From a bacterium (GTDB lineage: Bacteria; Bacteroidota; Ignavibacteria; Kapaibacteriales; UBA7675): 64,000 nt of DNA. The position numbers and the translations under genes were made by a program. The notes under the pieces are model-generated. The model did no database searches and had not been told where the DNA came from. It saw only the letters and a program-made list of their open reading frames with translations. Where the stretch lies: positions 62,001-126,000 of the forward strand of contig JAUIKM010000008.1 in the NCBI GenBank assembly GCA_030430495.1, written 5' to 3'. Positions 52,953 through 61,103 of the stretch are shown one piece after another. Within the stretch, counting starts at the first letter, position 1; every line of letters starts with the position of its first letter.

Positions 52953-53276
52953 ATGTCTGCAACTCTTCCGGCTTCGTTTGACGAAATGCTGAAATCCGCC
53001 GGCAAACCGGTTCTGGTCGACTTCTGGGCCGAGTGGTGCCCGCCCTGCAAAGCGCTGGCCCCGACGCTGGAACAACTGGCGCGCGAGGCCGACGGCCGTT
53101 TTGTCGTGGCCAAAGTCAACGTCGATCAAAAACCCGACCTGGCCGCCCGTTATGGCGTCAGGTCGATTCCCACGCTCATCCTTTTTGACGGTGAACACAT
53201 ACTGTGGCAGGGCGTCGGCGCGATGCCGTTGGCACAACTTCGCAACGCGGTTACCGAGGCGATCGACGGCCGCTGA
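52953..53276 (+). CDS. trxA: Thioredoxin-fold protein with WCPPC active site
   Basis: A 107-residue thioredoxin. The redox motif is WAEWCPPCKAL (WCPPC rather than the classical WCGPC, which usually raises the redox potential), followed by VAKVNVDQKPDLAARYGVRSIPTLILF with the conserved cis-proline and ending LAQLRNAVTEAI. I start at the ATG preceded by GGAG; an in-frame ATG at 52902 gives an unlikely leader. There is no signal peptide, so it is cytoplasmic. A terminator follows. Confidence 0.9.
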   Translation: MSATLPASFDEMLKSAGKPVLVDFWAEWCPPCKALAPTLEQLAREADGRFVVAKVNVDQKPDLAARYGVRSIPTLILFDGEHILWQGVGAMPLAQLRNAVTEAIDGR

Positions 53277-53297
53277 GGCGCTGTACGACTGGATTTG

Positions 53298-53358
53298 GCC
53301 CCTTTATGCTTCGCTCCCAAGGGCTCGCATAGGGGCTTGCTGACTTTTTTGTTTGTCA
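53298..53358 (+). terminator. Terminator after the thioredoxin gene, related to the dispersed repeat
   Basis: GCCCCT-ATGC and GCAT-AGGGGC form the stem (two-base bulge), followed by TTGCTGACTTTTTTGTTTGTCA. The tail has the same TGACTTTTTTGTT element as repeats A to C. Confidence 0.8.
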
Positions 53359-53367
53359 TTGTGTGTC

Positions 53368-53390
53368 CGGTTCGACGTCGTCGAACCGGT
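53368..53390. repeat. Perfect inverted repeat downstream of the thioredoxin terminator
   Basis: CCGGTTCGAC and GTCGAACCGG around a 3-base centre. No T-tract follows. Role unknown; could be a protein-binding site or cruciform. Confidence 0.5.
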
Positions 53391-53639
53391 CGCGTGTTAC
53401 GAAAATAGAATTTGTTAACACCATGTTATCCCGCCTGTTTTTAAGGGTCGCGCTGCGCGTCTGACGCAATTCCTGCCACTGCGGCGCAAAACCCGGCCAA
53501 TTTGTTATCGATTTGTTTTTGTTTAATTGCCCACGTGTTGCCATTTGAATACCGCGCTGGTAACGACGGGATTTCAGCTTGTATTGCGCGTGTTTCAAAT
53601 TCGCATAAACCCGCATCAGCAGGGCGCCGGGCACCATTT

Positions 53640-53658
53640 TGTTAAACAATATTTAACA
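53640..53658. promoter_or_regulatory. Candidate operator upstream of the TonB-dependent receptor
   Basis: TGTTAAA-CAATA-TTTAACA, a 19-base inverted repeat about 125 bp before the receptor start. The wider 505-bp gap is AT-rich, as expected of a promoter region, and has no convincing gene. That a regulator binds here is inference only. Confidence 0.4.
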
Positions 53659-53781
53659 TGGCGCTAATATCAGCCCCGGTAATTTTGTGACTGGAAATAT
53701 AGCAACTCTCCTATTGCTTTTCTCCAGTATGCAAGCTGAAACATTGTTTATCTCCCAAAACACAATTACTTGAGCTCTCTT

Positions 53782-56667
53782 ATGAATGTACGATTCAGTA
53801 GGATTGCCGCAACGGCAATTCTAGTGGTGGCATTTCTGTGTTCAGGAATCCCGGCCTTTGCGCAAGGCACCGGCATCATTACAGGAACTGTTGTTAACAA
53901 GGCGGACGGCAAGCCGGTGATCGGCGCCACCGTTTTTATCGTCGGCACCAAACTGGGTGGATTCTCCAACCAGGATGGTAAATACACCATCAAAAATGTG
54001 CCGATCGGAACTCATGCCCTGAAGATTTCGAGTGTCGGTCTGGCGCCCTACAACGTCACAGACATTGTCGTGACCGAGGGCAATGCCACCAGGGTCGACG
54101 TGGCGATGGAGACAAACGATGTGACGACGGAAGAAATCGTCGTTACCGCCCGCGTGCTGCGCAACAATGAGTCGGCTCTGCTGGGGCAGCGCTCCAAAGC
54201 GGTTGCCATGAGCGACGCCATCGGCGTGGACCGCATCGAAAAGACGGGCAGCGGCGACGCCGGCGAGGCCGTCAGCAATATCACCGGCGCTTCGCTGGTG
54301 GACGGCAAATACGTCTACATCCGCGGCCTGGGCGATCGCTATTCGAACGTGCAGCTCAACGGATCGGCGCTGCCGAGTTCGGACCCGAACCGCAAGGCGG
54401 TCCAGCTCGACGTTTTCCCGACCAACCTGCTCGACAACATTGTGACGATCAAAACATTCACGCCCGACAAACCCGGCGACTTCACCGGCGGCAGCGTGAA
54501 CATCGGCACAAAATCTTTCCCGGAACAATTCACATTCAAACTGGGCGCGAGTACGACATTTGACTCGCAGGCCTCGCTGAACGACAACTTCCTGACCTAC
54601 GGCACCGGCGACGGCGACTGGCTGGGCAGCGACGACGGCACGCGCGAGCTGCCCGGATCGGTGGCAAACCTGGCCAAAGAAGATTTTCCCGAAGTCAACT
54701 CCGTGTTCAGCGACGAAGAAGGCGCGAATCGGCTCGACCAGATTACGCGCGAATTCAACCCTGAAATGGAAGTGAAAACCGGCAGCGCGCCTGTCAATCA
54801 AAGCTTTTCGCTGGCAATCGGCACCAACGCGGATCTGAACGGCCGCCAACTGGGTGTGCTCGGCAGCGTGACCTACAAACGCAGCTTCTCATTTTACGAA
54901 AACGGAGAAGCCGGTCGTTGGAAGCTGACCGGTCCGACGGCGCTGACGCTCAACCGCGAGGCCGAACTCTCGGATTCAAAAGGAACTTCCGAAGCGCTGA
55001 TGAGCGGACTGGCGACGATCGCCTACATGCCCGCCGACAACCACGAAGTCAGCTCGACGGTGATGCTCAGTCAAAGCGGTACGTCGACGGCGCGTTTTCA
55101 GCAGGGTTTCTACTCGACGCTGCAGAATCCGGCGACGCAGACCTTCCAGACGCGCACGCTGCTCTACAACGAGCGCAGCGTTCTGGCGATTCAGGGCGCG
55201 GGTAAACACTATTTTCCCGAGCTGGAGTCAACGCCCATCCGCCTGAACTGGAATATCTCCAAAACGACATCGACGCAGGAAGAACCGGATCTGCGCTTCT
55301 TCTCGAATCACTTCTCGGTTGACGAAGACGACCCGACCGATACAAATTTCCGCATTGCAGCGACAAACTACATCGCTCCTTCGCGCTACTTCCGCGATCT
55401 GGAAGACGACATTCTGGAAATGCGTTCCGACCTCGAAATGACGATCGACACGTGGACGAGCAAAACCGGTTCGGTGAAAATCGGCGGATTGTACAGCAGT
55501 ACCACGCGCGATTTCAACGAGCGTCGCTTCCAGTACAACAGCGGTTCCCAGGGCGTGCCCTACAACGGTTCGCCGAACGACTTTGTCTCCGGAAAGAACA
55601 TCGGCATCATCGACGCGTCGGGCACCTTCTTCACGATGGGCAACAACATTCAGGATGTGTCCGAGCCGAAGAACAGCTACAAGGGCGAACAAAACGTCAA
55701 CGCGGCCTACGCCATGGTTGATCTGCCCGTGACGGAAGAACTGAGGTTCATCGGCGGCGCACGCCTGGAAACGACCGACATCAAGGTGTTCACGGCGGAT
55801 GAAGACGCCGAGCGCGCCGACATCGACGAGACCGACATTCTGGGTTCGCTCAACATCGTGTATGCACTCGACGAGAGCATGAACATTCGCGCCGCGGCGA
55901 CGCAGACGCTGGCGCGTCCGACCTTCCGCGAACTGGCGCCTTTTTCCTCGTTCAACTTCATCGGCGACTACATCGAAACCGGCAATACCGAACTGGAACG
56001 CACGACGGTCGTCAACTACGACCTGCGCTGGGAGTGGTTTGTCCGCCCCGGTGAGATCCTGGCGGTCAGCGGCTTCTACAAAGACTTCACGAATCCGATC
56101 GAACGCGTCATCCTGAACGAAAACGGCGAAGTCCAATATCAGAACGTCGACAAAGCGACGGTCTACGGCGCCGAGCTTGAAGCGCGCAAGTCGCTGGACG
56201 AGATCAGCGAGATGCTGTCCAACTTCCAGATCGGCATGAACTTCACGCTGGTGCAGTCGCGGGTCGACATCGAAGCCGACGAGTTGGAAGTGATCAAGGC
56301 CTCGGATCCCGAAGCATCCGATACGCGCCAGATGTACGGCCAGTCGCCCTACATTCTGAACATGGATCTTTCCTACAGCAACCTCGAATCCGGCACGAAC
56401 GTCGCGTTGAGCTACAACATCTTCGGTGAGCGCCTTGCCGCTGTAACGCTCGGAGGCACGCCGGACGTGTTTGAACAGCCGCGCGGCATGTTGAACCTGA
56501 CGTTTTCGCAGAACATTACGGACGAGCTTGTCCTGAAGGGCAGCGCCTCCAACCTGTTGGACGCCTCCTACGAAGAGACGCAGGAGTACCGTGGCACGAG
56601 CTACAACTTCCAGCGCTACACCCTCGGCCAGGACTTCAACCTTGGAATCAGCTACTCGATCCAGTAA
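53782..56667 (+). CDS. TonB-dependent outer membrane receptor with carboxypeptidase-regulatory N-terminal domain
   Basis: A 961-residue receptor. Signal peptide TAILVVAFLCSGIPAFAQ; a carboxypeptidase-regulatory-like domain (IITGTVVNKADGKPVIGATV, GGFSNQDGKYTIKNVPIG) at residues about 30 to 115; a plug domain with EEIVVTAR, DGKYVYIRGLGDRYSNVQLNG and DKPGDFTGGSVNI; then a 22-strand barrel ending LGQDFNLGISYSIQ. It imports a large or scarce substrate with TonB energy. I start at the ATG (a TTG four codons upstream is possible). It is directly followed by a T9SS-secreted protein 280 bp downstream, the usual receptor-plus-surface-partner pairing; the substrate is unknown. Confidence 0.93.
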   Translation: MNVRFSRIAATAILVVAFLCSGIPAFAQGTGIITGTVVNKADGKPVIGATVFIVGTKLGGFSNQDGKYTIKNVPIGTHALKISSVGLAPYNVTDIVVTEGNATRVDVAMETNDVTTEEIVVTARVLRNNESALLGQRSKAVAMSDAIGVDRIEKTGSGDAGEAVSNITGASLVDGKYVYIRGLGDRYSNVQLNGSALPSSDPNRKAVQLDVFPTNLLDNIVTIKTFTPDKPGDFTGGSVNIGTKSFPEQFTFKLGASTTFDSQASLNDNFLTYGTGDGDWLGSDDGTRELPGSVANLAKEDFPEVNSVFSDEEGANRLDQITREFNPEMEVKTGSAPVNQSFSLAIGTNADLNGRQLGVLGSVTYKRSFSFYENGEAGRWKLTGPTALTLNREAELSDSKGTSEALMSGLATIAYMPADNHEVSSTVMLSQSGTSTARFQQGFYSTLQNPATQTFQTRTLLYNERSVLAIQGAGKHYFPELESTPIRLNWNISKTTSTQEEPDLRFFSNHFSVDEDDPTDTNFRIAATNYIAPSRYFRDLEDDILEMRSDLEMTIDTWTSKTGSVKIGGLYSSTTRDFNERRFQYNSGSQGVPYNGSPNDFVSGKNIGIIDASGTFFTMGNNIQDVSEPKNSYKGEQNVNAAYAMVDLPVTEELRFIGGARLETTDIKVFTADEDAERADIDETDILGSLNIVYALDESMNIRAAATQTLARPTFRELAPFSSFNFIGDYIETGNTELERTTVVNYDLRWEWFVRPGEILAVSGFYKDFTNPIERVILNENGEVQYQNVDKATVYGAELEARKSLDEISEMLSNFQIGMNFTLVQSRVDIEADELEVIKASDPEASDTRQMYGQSPYILNMDLSYSNLESGTNVALSYNIFGERLAAVTLGGTPDVFEQPRGMLNLTFSQNITDELVLKGSASNLLDASYEETQEYRGTSYNFQRYTLGQDFNLGISYSIQ

Positions 56668-56947
56668 GTCGATCGGGACTGCGGGAAATTCGACGGTGCG
56701 CACTCTTTCCGGAACAAGCCGCATCGTCGAAATTCCCGCCGCGGAGCGATGCCCTCCGAGGCCGGGACAAGCTTTAACGCATAGATTTTCGCTCCCGCTT
56801 TAACACAACACGGCGCTTGAAAAACAACACGTGAACTCACGCTTGCACAAACAAGCGCAGGGAGCCTCTGTGCCTGAAATTCAGAACTGACTGCAAAAGA
56901 TGATAGATACTAACGCCTGTCTCGAACCCTTTCGGAGGTTTTCCTTT

Positions 56948-59905
56948 ATGCATCGCTTTCTACTGTTGGTTTTAGTCTGTCTGTTTGTGCCGGCTCTCAG
57001 TCTTGCACAAATTCAGGTAACGGATGCCGATATCAACGGCAACGTCACCTGGACGGCCGATAATGTTTACGTCCTTAACGGTTTTGTTTTTGTTGAAAAC
57101 GGCGAGTCGCTCACGATTGAGCCCGGTACGGTCATCCAGGCCAAACCCGGTCAGGGCGCCAACGCCAGTGCGCTGATCATTGCTCGCGGCGGCAAGATTT
57201 TTGCCGACGGCAACGCGTCCAATCCGATCATTTTCACGGCTGAAAACGACGACGTCACCAATCCCAACGACATTCCCAAACTGGCCAAAGGCCTCTGGGG
57301 CGGTCTGCTGATTCTTGGCAACGCCGTTGTTAACACCGCTTCCGGTACAGGCAACGTGGAAGGTCTGCCCGAGTCCGAGCGCACGGAATACGGCGGTCCG
57401 GACGACGACGACAACTCCGGTATCCTGCGTTACATCTCCATCCGTCACGGCGGCAGCCTGATTGGCGGCAACAACGAGATCAACGGTCTGACGCTCGCCG
57501 GCGTAGGTCGCGGAACGACGATCGAGCACATCGAGATCTTCTCGAACTTCGACGACGGTATCGAGTGGTTCGGCGGCACGGCTCAGGTCAAATACGCCAT
57601 CTCCGCTTTCTGCGGCGACGACGGTTTCGACTACGACGAAGGCTGGCGCGGCAAAGGCCAGTTCTGGCTGTCGATCCACGGCCCGAACGCCGGCGGTTCC
57701 GGCGGCGAGCACGACGGCGGCACCGAGCCGGAAGACGGCACACCCTATGCCGAGCCGCGCATCTACAACGCGACTTACATCGGTTCCGGCGTCGACAGCG
57801 AAAATGACGACAATACACTGGCCGTCAACCTGCGTGACAACGCCGGCGGCCACTACTACAACAGCATCATTACGGACTTCCCGGGTACGGGCGTCAATAT
57901 CGAGGATCTGGCCGACGGTCAGGACAGCCGCCAGCGCTACGAAGACGGTCAACTGACGTTCATGAACAACATCTGGTGGGACTTCGGTGCGGGCAACACG
58001 TTGAACGACATCATCCAGAATGACGGCGAATTCGGCGCTGCACTGGCAACGGCCTTTGCGGAAGGCGGCAACCTGGTTGAGAACCCGATGCTGACGAAGA
58101 TCAGCCGCACAGACGACAGAACCTTCGACCCGCGTCCCGCGACCGGTAGCCCGGCGATCGACGCCGACAATGCCGCTGCGGTTCCGGCCGACGGTTTCTT
58201 CGACAACGCCGGATTTGTCGGTGCGTTCAACGGCGTTCAAAACTGGACGCTCGGCTGGACGGCGCTGGATCAATACGGCTATATCTCCAACACGGACGTC
58301 GAACCGGAAGTTGTCAACGTCTTTGACAGCGACATGAACGGCGATGTTCTGTGGTCCGCGACAAACACCTACGTGCTGAACGGTTTTGTCTTTGTGGAAG
58401 ACGGTGAGTCGCTGACCATCGAACCGGGTACGGTCATCCAGGCCAAACCGGGTCAGGGCGCCAACGCCAGTGCGCTTATCATCGCGCGCGGCGGCCGCAT
58501 CAACGCCAACGGTACGTCGGAGAAACCGATCATCTTCACGGCTGAGGGCGACGACGTCAACGATCCGGCCGACATTCCCACCATGGCTCGCTCGCTCTGG
58601 GGCGGTCTGATCGTTCTCGGTAACGCGCGCACCAACACGGCGTCCGGTACCGGCAACGTCGAAGGCGTGCCCGAGTCGGTTCGCACCGAGTACGGCGGCG
58701 ACAATGACAATGACAACTCCGGTATCCTGCGCTACATCTCGATCCGTCACGGCGGCAGCCTGATCGGCGGTAACAACGAGATCAACGGTCTGACGCTCGG
58801 CGCCGTCGGCTCCGGTACGACGATCGAATACATCGAAATCTTCTCGAACTTCGACGACGGCATCGAATGGTTCGGCGGTACGGCTCAGGTCAAATACGCC
58901 GCCGCCATCTTCTGCGGCGACGACGGCTTCGACTACGACGAAGGCTGGCGCGGTAAAGGCCAATTCTGGCTGAACTACAACGAAGCCAATGCCGGTGGAT
59001 CCGCAGGTGAACACGACGGCGGCACGGAGCCGGAAGACGGCCAGCCCTATGCCGAGCCCAACATCTACAACGCCACGTACATCGGTTCCGGCGTAAACAG
59101 CACAAACGACGACAACACGATCGCGATCAACATGCGCGACAACGCCGGCGGTCACTACACCAACAGTATCATCACGGACTTCCCCGGCAAAGCTCTGTCG
59201 GTCGAAGACCTGAATGACGGTGAAGACAGCCGCAAGCGTTTCGAAAACGGCCAACTGTCCTTCCGCAACAACATCTGGTGGGGCTTCGGCGACGGCAATA
59301 CGCCGGCCGATTTCGTTGCGGGCGAGGGCGAATGGCAGACGGCGCTGATCAACGGTCTGACGTCCAACAACAACCTGGTTCAAGACCCGATGCTGGGCAA
59401 TATCGATGCACGCGGCGCCATGTGGATGTTCGACCCGCGTCCGGTTGCGGGCAGCCCGGCTCTGGATGCCGCCAACGTGGCCGACGTTCCTGGCGGAGAT
59501 CCCTTCTTTGTTCAAGCTCCGTACATCGGCGCATTTGGACAGGGCCAGAACTGGTTGACCTACAACAACTGGTCGGCCGCTTCGCAGTACGGCGTCATTT
59601 CCGACGTGATTGACGAGTCCATCGTCGACGCTCAGTCCTCCTCCGACGTCACCGTTCGCGCATTCCCGAACCCGACCGTCGACAATGTCTGGGTCCGTTA
59701 CAACCTGCCCAAAACGCAGCTTGTCACGATCAAACTGGTTGACGCTCGCGGCAACACGGTGATCTCCATCGTCGACGGCGAGCAGCGCATGGAAGGTGTG
59801 TACCAGTTTAACCTGGACGTGAGCGACCTGGCTGTCGGTGCGTACTTCTTCACTGTTGAAGCTGAAGGCGCCGCGGTAATGGAAACGATTAACATTGTGC
59901 GCTAA
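56948..59905 (+). CDS. Internally duplicated beta-helix-type secreted protein with T9SS type A tail
   Basis: A 985-residue exported protein; the start is an ATG with GGAGG ten bases upstream and a signal peptide right after (LLLVLVCLFVPALSLAQ). Residues about 20 to 445 and 456 to 900 are two copies of one module, each starting VTWTADNVYVLNGFVFVENG or VLWSATNTYVLNGFVFVEDG and repeating SLTIEPGTVIQAKPGQGANA, LWGGL, ILRYISIRHGGSLIGGNNEI, EIFSNFDDGIEWFGGTAQVK and DDGFDYDEGWRGKGQFW. The stacked strand pattern suggests a right-handed parallel beta-helix. A T9SS tail ends it (VRAFPNPTVDNVWVRY, IKLVDARGNTVI, LAVGAYFFTVEAEG). Likely surface partner of the preceding receptor. Many acidic turns (DDDDNSG, DNDNDNSG) suggest calcium binding. 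Confidence 0.87.
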   Translation: MHRFLLLVLVCLFVPALSLAQIQVTDADINGNVTWTADNVYVLNGFVFVENGESLTIEPGTVIQAKPGQGANASALIIARGGKIFADGNASNPIIFTAENDDVTNPNDIPKLAKGLWGGLLILGNAVVNTASGTGNVEGLPESERTEYGGPDDDDNSGILRYISIRHGGSLIGGNNEINGLTLAGVGRGTTIEHIEIFSNFDDGIEWFGGTAQVKYAISAFCGDDGFDYDEGWRGKGQFWLSIHGPNAGGSGGEHDGGTEPEDGTPYAEPRIYNATYIGSGVDSENDDNTLAVNLRDNAGGHYYNSIITDFPGTGVNIEDLADGQDSRQRYEDGQLTFMNNIWWDFGAGNTLNDIIQNDGEFGAALATAFAEGGNLVENPMLTKISRTDDRTFDPRPATGSPAIDADNAAAVPADGFFDNAGFVGAFNGVQNWTLGWTALDQYGYISNTDVEPEVVNVFDSDMNGDVLWSATNTYVLNGFVFVEDGESLTIEPGTVIQAKPGQGANASALIIARGGRINANGTSEKPIIFTAEGDDVNDPADIPTMARSLWGGLIVLGNARTNTASGTGNVEGVPESVRTEYGGDNDNDNSGILRYISIRHGGSLIGGNNEINGLTLGAVGSGTTIEYIEIFSNFDDGIEWFGGTAQVKYAAAIFCGDDGFDYDEGWRGKGQFWLNYNEANAGGSAGEHDGGTEPEDGQPYAEPNIYNATYIGSGVNSTNDDNTIAINMRDNAGGHYTNSIITDFPGKALSVEDLNDGEDSRKRFENGQLSFRNNIWWGFGDGNTPADFVAGEGEWQTALINGLTSNNNLVQDPMLGNIDARGAMWMFDPRPVAGSPALDAANVADVPGGDPFFVQAPYIGAFGQGQNWLTYNNWSAASQYGVISDVIDESIVDAQSSSDVTVRAFPNPTVDNVWVRYNLPKTQLVTIKLVDARGNTVISIVDGEQRMEGVYQFNLDVSDLAVGAYFFTVEAEGAAVMETINIVR

Positions 59906-59910
59906 GAGCA

Positions 59911-59942
59911 GTGTTTAAGCGGTCTGACCGCGTGTTAAACAC
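59911..59942. other. Nested inverted repeat just after the duplicated T9SS gene
   Basis: Outer arms GTGTTTA/TAAACAC and inner arms GCGGTC/GACCGC form a hairpin starting six bases after the stop codon. No T-tract follows, so it may protect the mRNA end or assist the next terminator. Confidence 0.6.
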
Positions 59943-59985
59943 GGTTCCGGGCGCCTCCTGAAAGTGGGAGAGCCTTGCACTGGAG

Positions 59986-60028
59986 AAAGGGAGTTTCGAC
60001 CTCGGTCGGAGCTCCCTTGTTTATTTTA
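59986..60028 (+). terminator. Rho-independent terminator after the duplicated T9SS gene
   Basis: AAAGGGAG-TTTCGACC and GGTCGGA-GCTCCCTT form a long stem followed by GTTTATTTT. The remaining 200 bp to the next gene hold a TGACCTTTTTGTTTGT motif (60102) and nothing else recognised. Confidence 0.8.
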
Positions 60029-60236
60029 AAGCACTGCACCCGATGGATTAAACGGGCCTTTTTACCGCCATCTGATTGCAGCGCCGTTCCGGCTCGCTTT
60101 CTGACCTTTTTGTTTGTTTTGCAGTTTTCAGCCTGACAATGAAATGTCGGTCATTTGGCAGCGCGAGAAAACTATACCCGATCCAATGAATGCTGTGAAC
60201 TTTTTGCATTTTACTGCGTAGGGTCGCCAATCGTTG

Positions 60237-61103
60237 ATGAGTCAACTGTTGTCATATCAAGCACTACTCCCGGGGGAATGGTCCGGCATGAATCAGAGCG
60301 AGGAGACTGCGAACTTCAGGATTCGCAAGTTTTATATGGACTGTGTCGACGCAGCCGGGAACGGCCGCATCATGTACCACGCGCATCTGAATTGGGGGCG
60401 CCTGGCGTTCAACTACGTCGGCGATCTGCGTTTTTCGCAGGATGTGAGTCTCGGCACGCGCGGCAGACTTGTGCGCACGCCGCCGCCGCACTTTGCGCCT
60501 CGGACTCCGCGCACATTGACCTGGGACTGCCCGTCGCTTGACACTTCCGGCACGTGGACAAGCAAAAGGGACCTTGTATCAAAGCGCCTGCTGCAAACAG
60601 CCGAGGGAGAAGTTAACTGGACCTGTTTACAGCCCGCGGCCCATGCCGAAGTTAACAGTGGCGGCGCAAGGCGTTTAAGCGGGGCGGGATACACGGAGTG
60701 TCTGGATCTGACGATAAAACCCTGGCGTCTGCCGATAGAACAACTGCGCTGGGGGCGTTTCCTGGCTGAAAATGAATCAATTGTCTGGATCGAGTGGCGC
60801 GGCCCACATCCGCTGAACCTGGTGTTCCGCAACGGACGGCAGGTTGACGGCGCTCAGATTGGCGATCGGTCTGTCCGCGCAGGGCTTGACGACTGGGAGC
60901 TGCACTTTACCGACTCTTTAACGCTGCGCGAGGGAACGCTGCTCACAACGGTCTTCGATAAAATCCCGCTGATTAAACAGAGCATTCCCATGAGAATGTT
61001 AAACGCCCATGAATGCAAGTGGCGCAGCCGCGGCACATTTAGCTGTAAATCGGCATCGCCGGTCGGCGGCTGGGCAATTCACGAAAAAGTACAATGGCGG
61101 TAA
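60237..61103 (+). CDS. Uncharacterised protein, possibly lipocalin-like (CrtC/AttH-type)
   Basis: A 288-residue soluble protein without signal peptide or membrane segment. Beta-rich stretches include RIMYHAHLNWGRLAFNYVG, GEVNWTCLQPAAHAEVN, GAGYTECLDLTIKPWRLPIE followed by LRWGRFLAEN, and SIVWIEWRGPHPLNLVF. The G-x-G-Y-x-E...W-G-R pattern reminds me of the tandem-lipocalin family containing carotenoid 1,2-hydratase and AttH, but I cannot confirm this by eye. Its last 10 bp overlap the start of the three-part membrane enzyme, so the two are translationally coupled and probably act on a shared lipid or isoprenoid substrate (inference). Confidence 0.7.
   Translation: MSQLLSYQALLPGEWSGMNQSEETANFRIRKFYMDCVDAAGNGRIMYHAHLNWGRLAFNYVGDLRFSQDVSLGTRGRLVRTPPPHFAPRTPRTLTWDCPSLDTSGTWTSKRDLVSKRLLQTAEGEVNWTCLQPAAHAEVNSGGARRLSGAGYTECLDLTIKPWRLPIEQLRWGRFLAENESIVWIEWRGPHPLNLVFRNGRQVDGAQIGDRSVRAGLDDWELHFTDSLTLREGTLLTTVFDKIPLIKQSIPMRMLNAHECKWRSRGTFSCKSASPVGGWAIHEKVQWR

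Noticed and set aside
53356-53649. A 97-codon minus-strand open frame between thioredoxin and the receptor gene
   Set aside because: It starts inside the AT-rich regulatory region, has no ribosome binding site or family resemblance, and ends in the inverted repeat.
56972-59515. An 847-codon open frame on the minus strand
   Set aside because: It lies wholly inside the duplicated T9SS gene; its translation is rich in Val, Ala and Arg and low in usual motifs, as expected of the opposite strand of a GC-rich gene.
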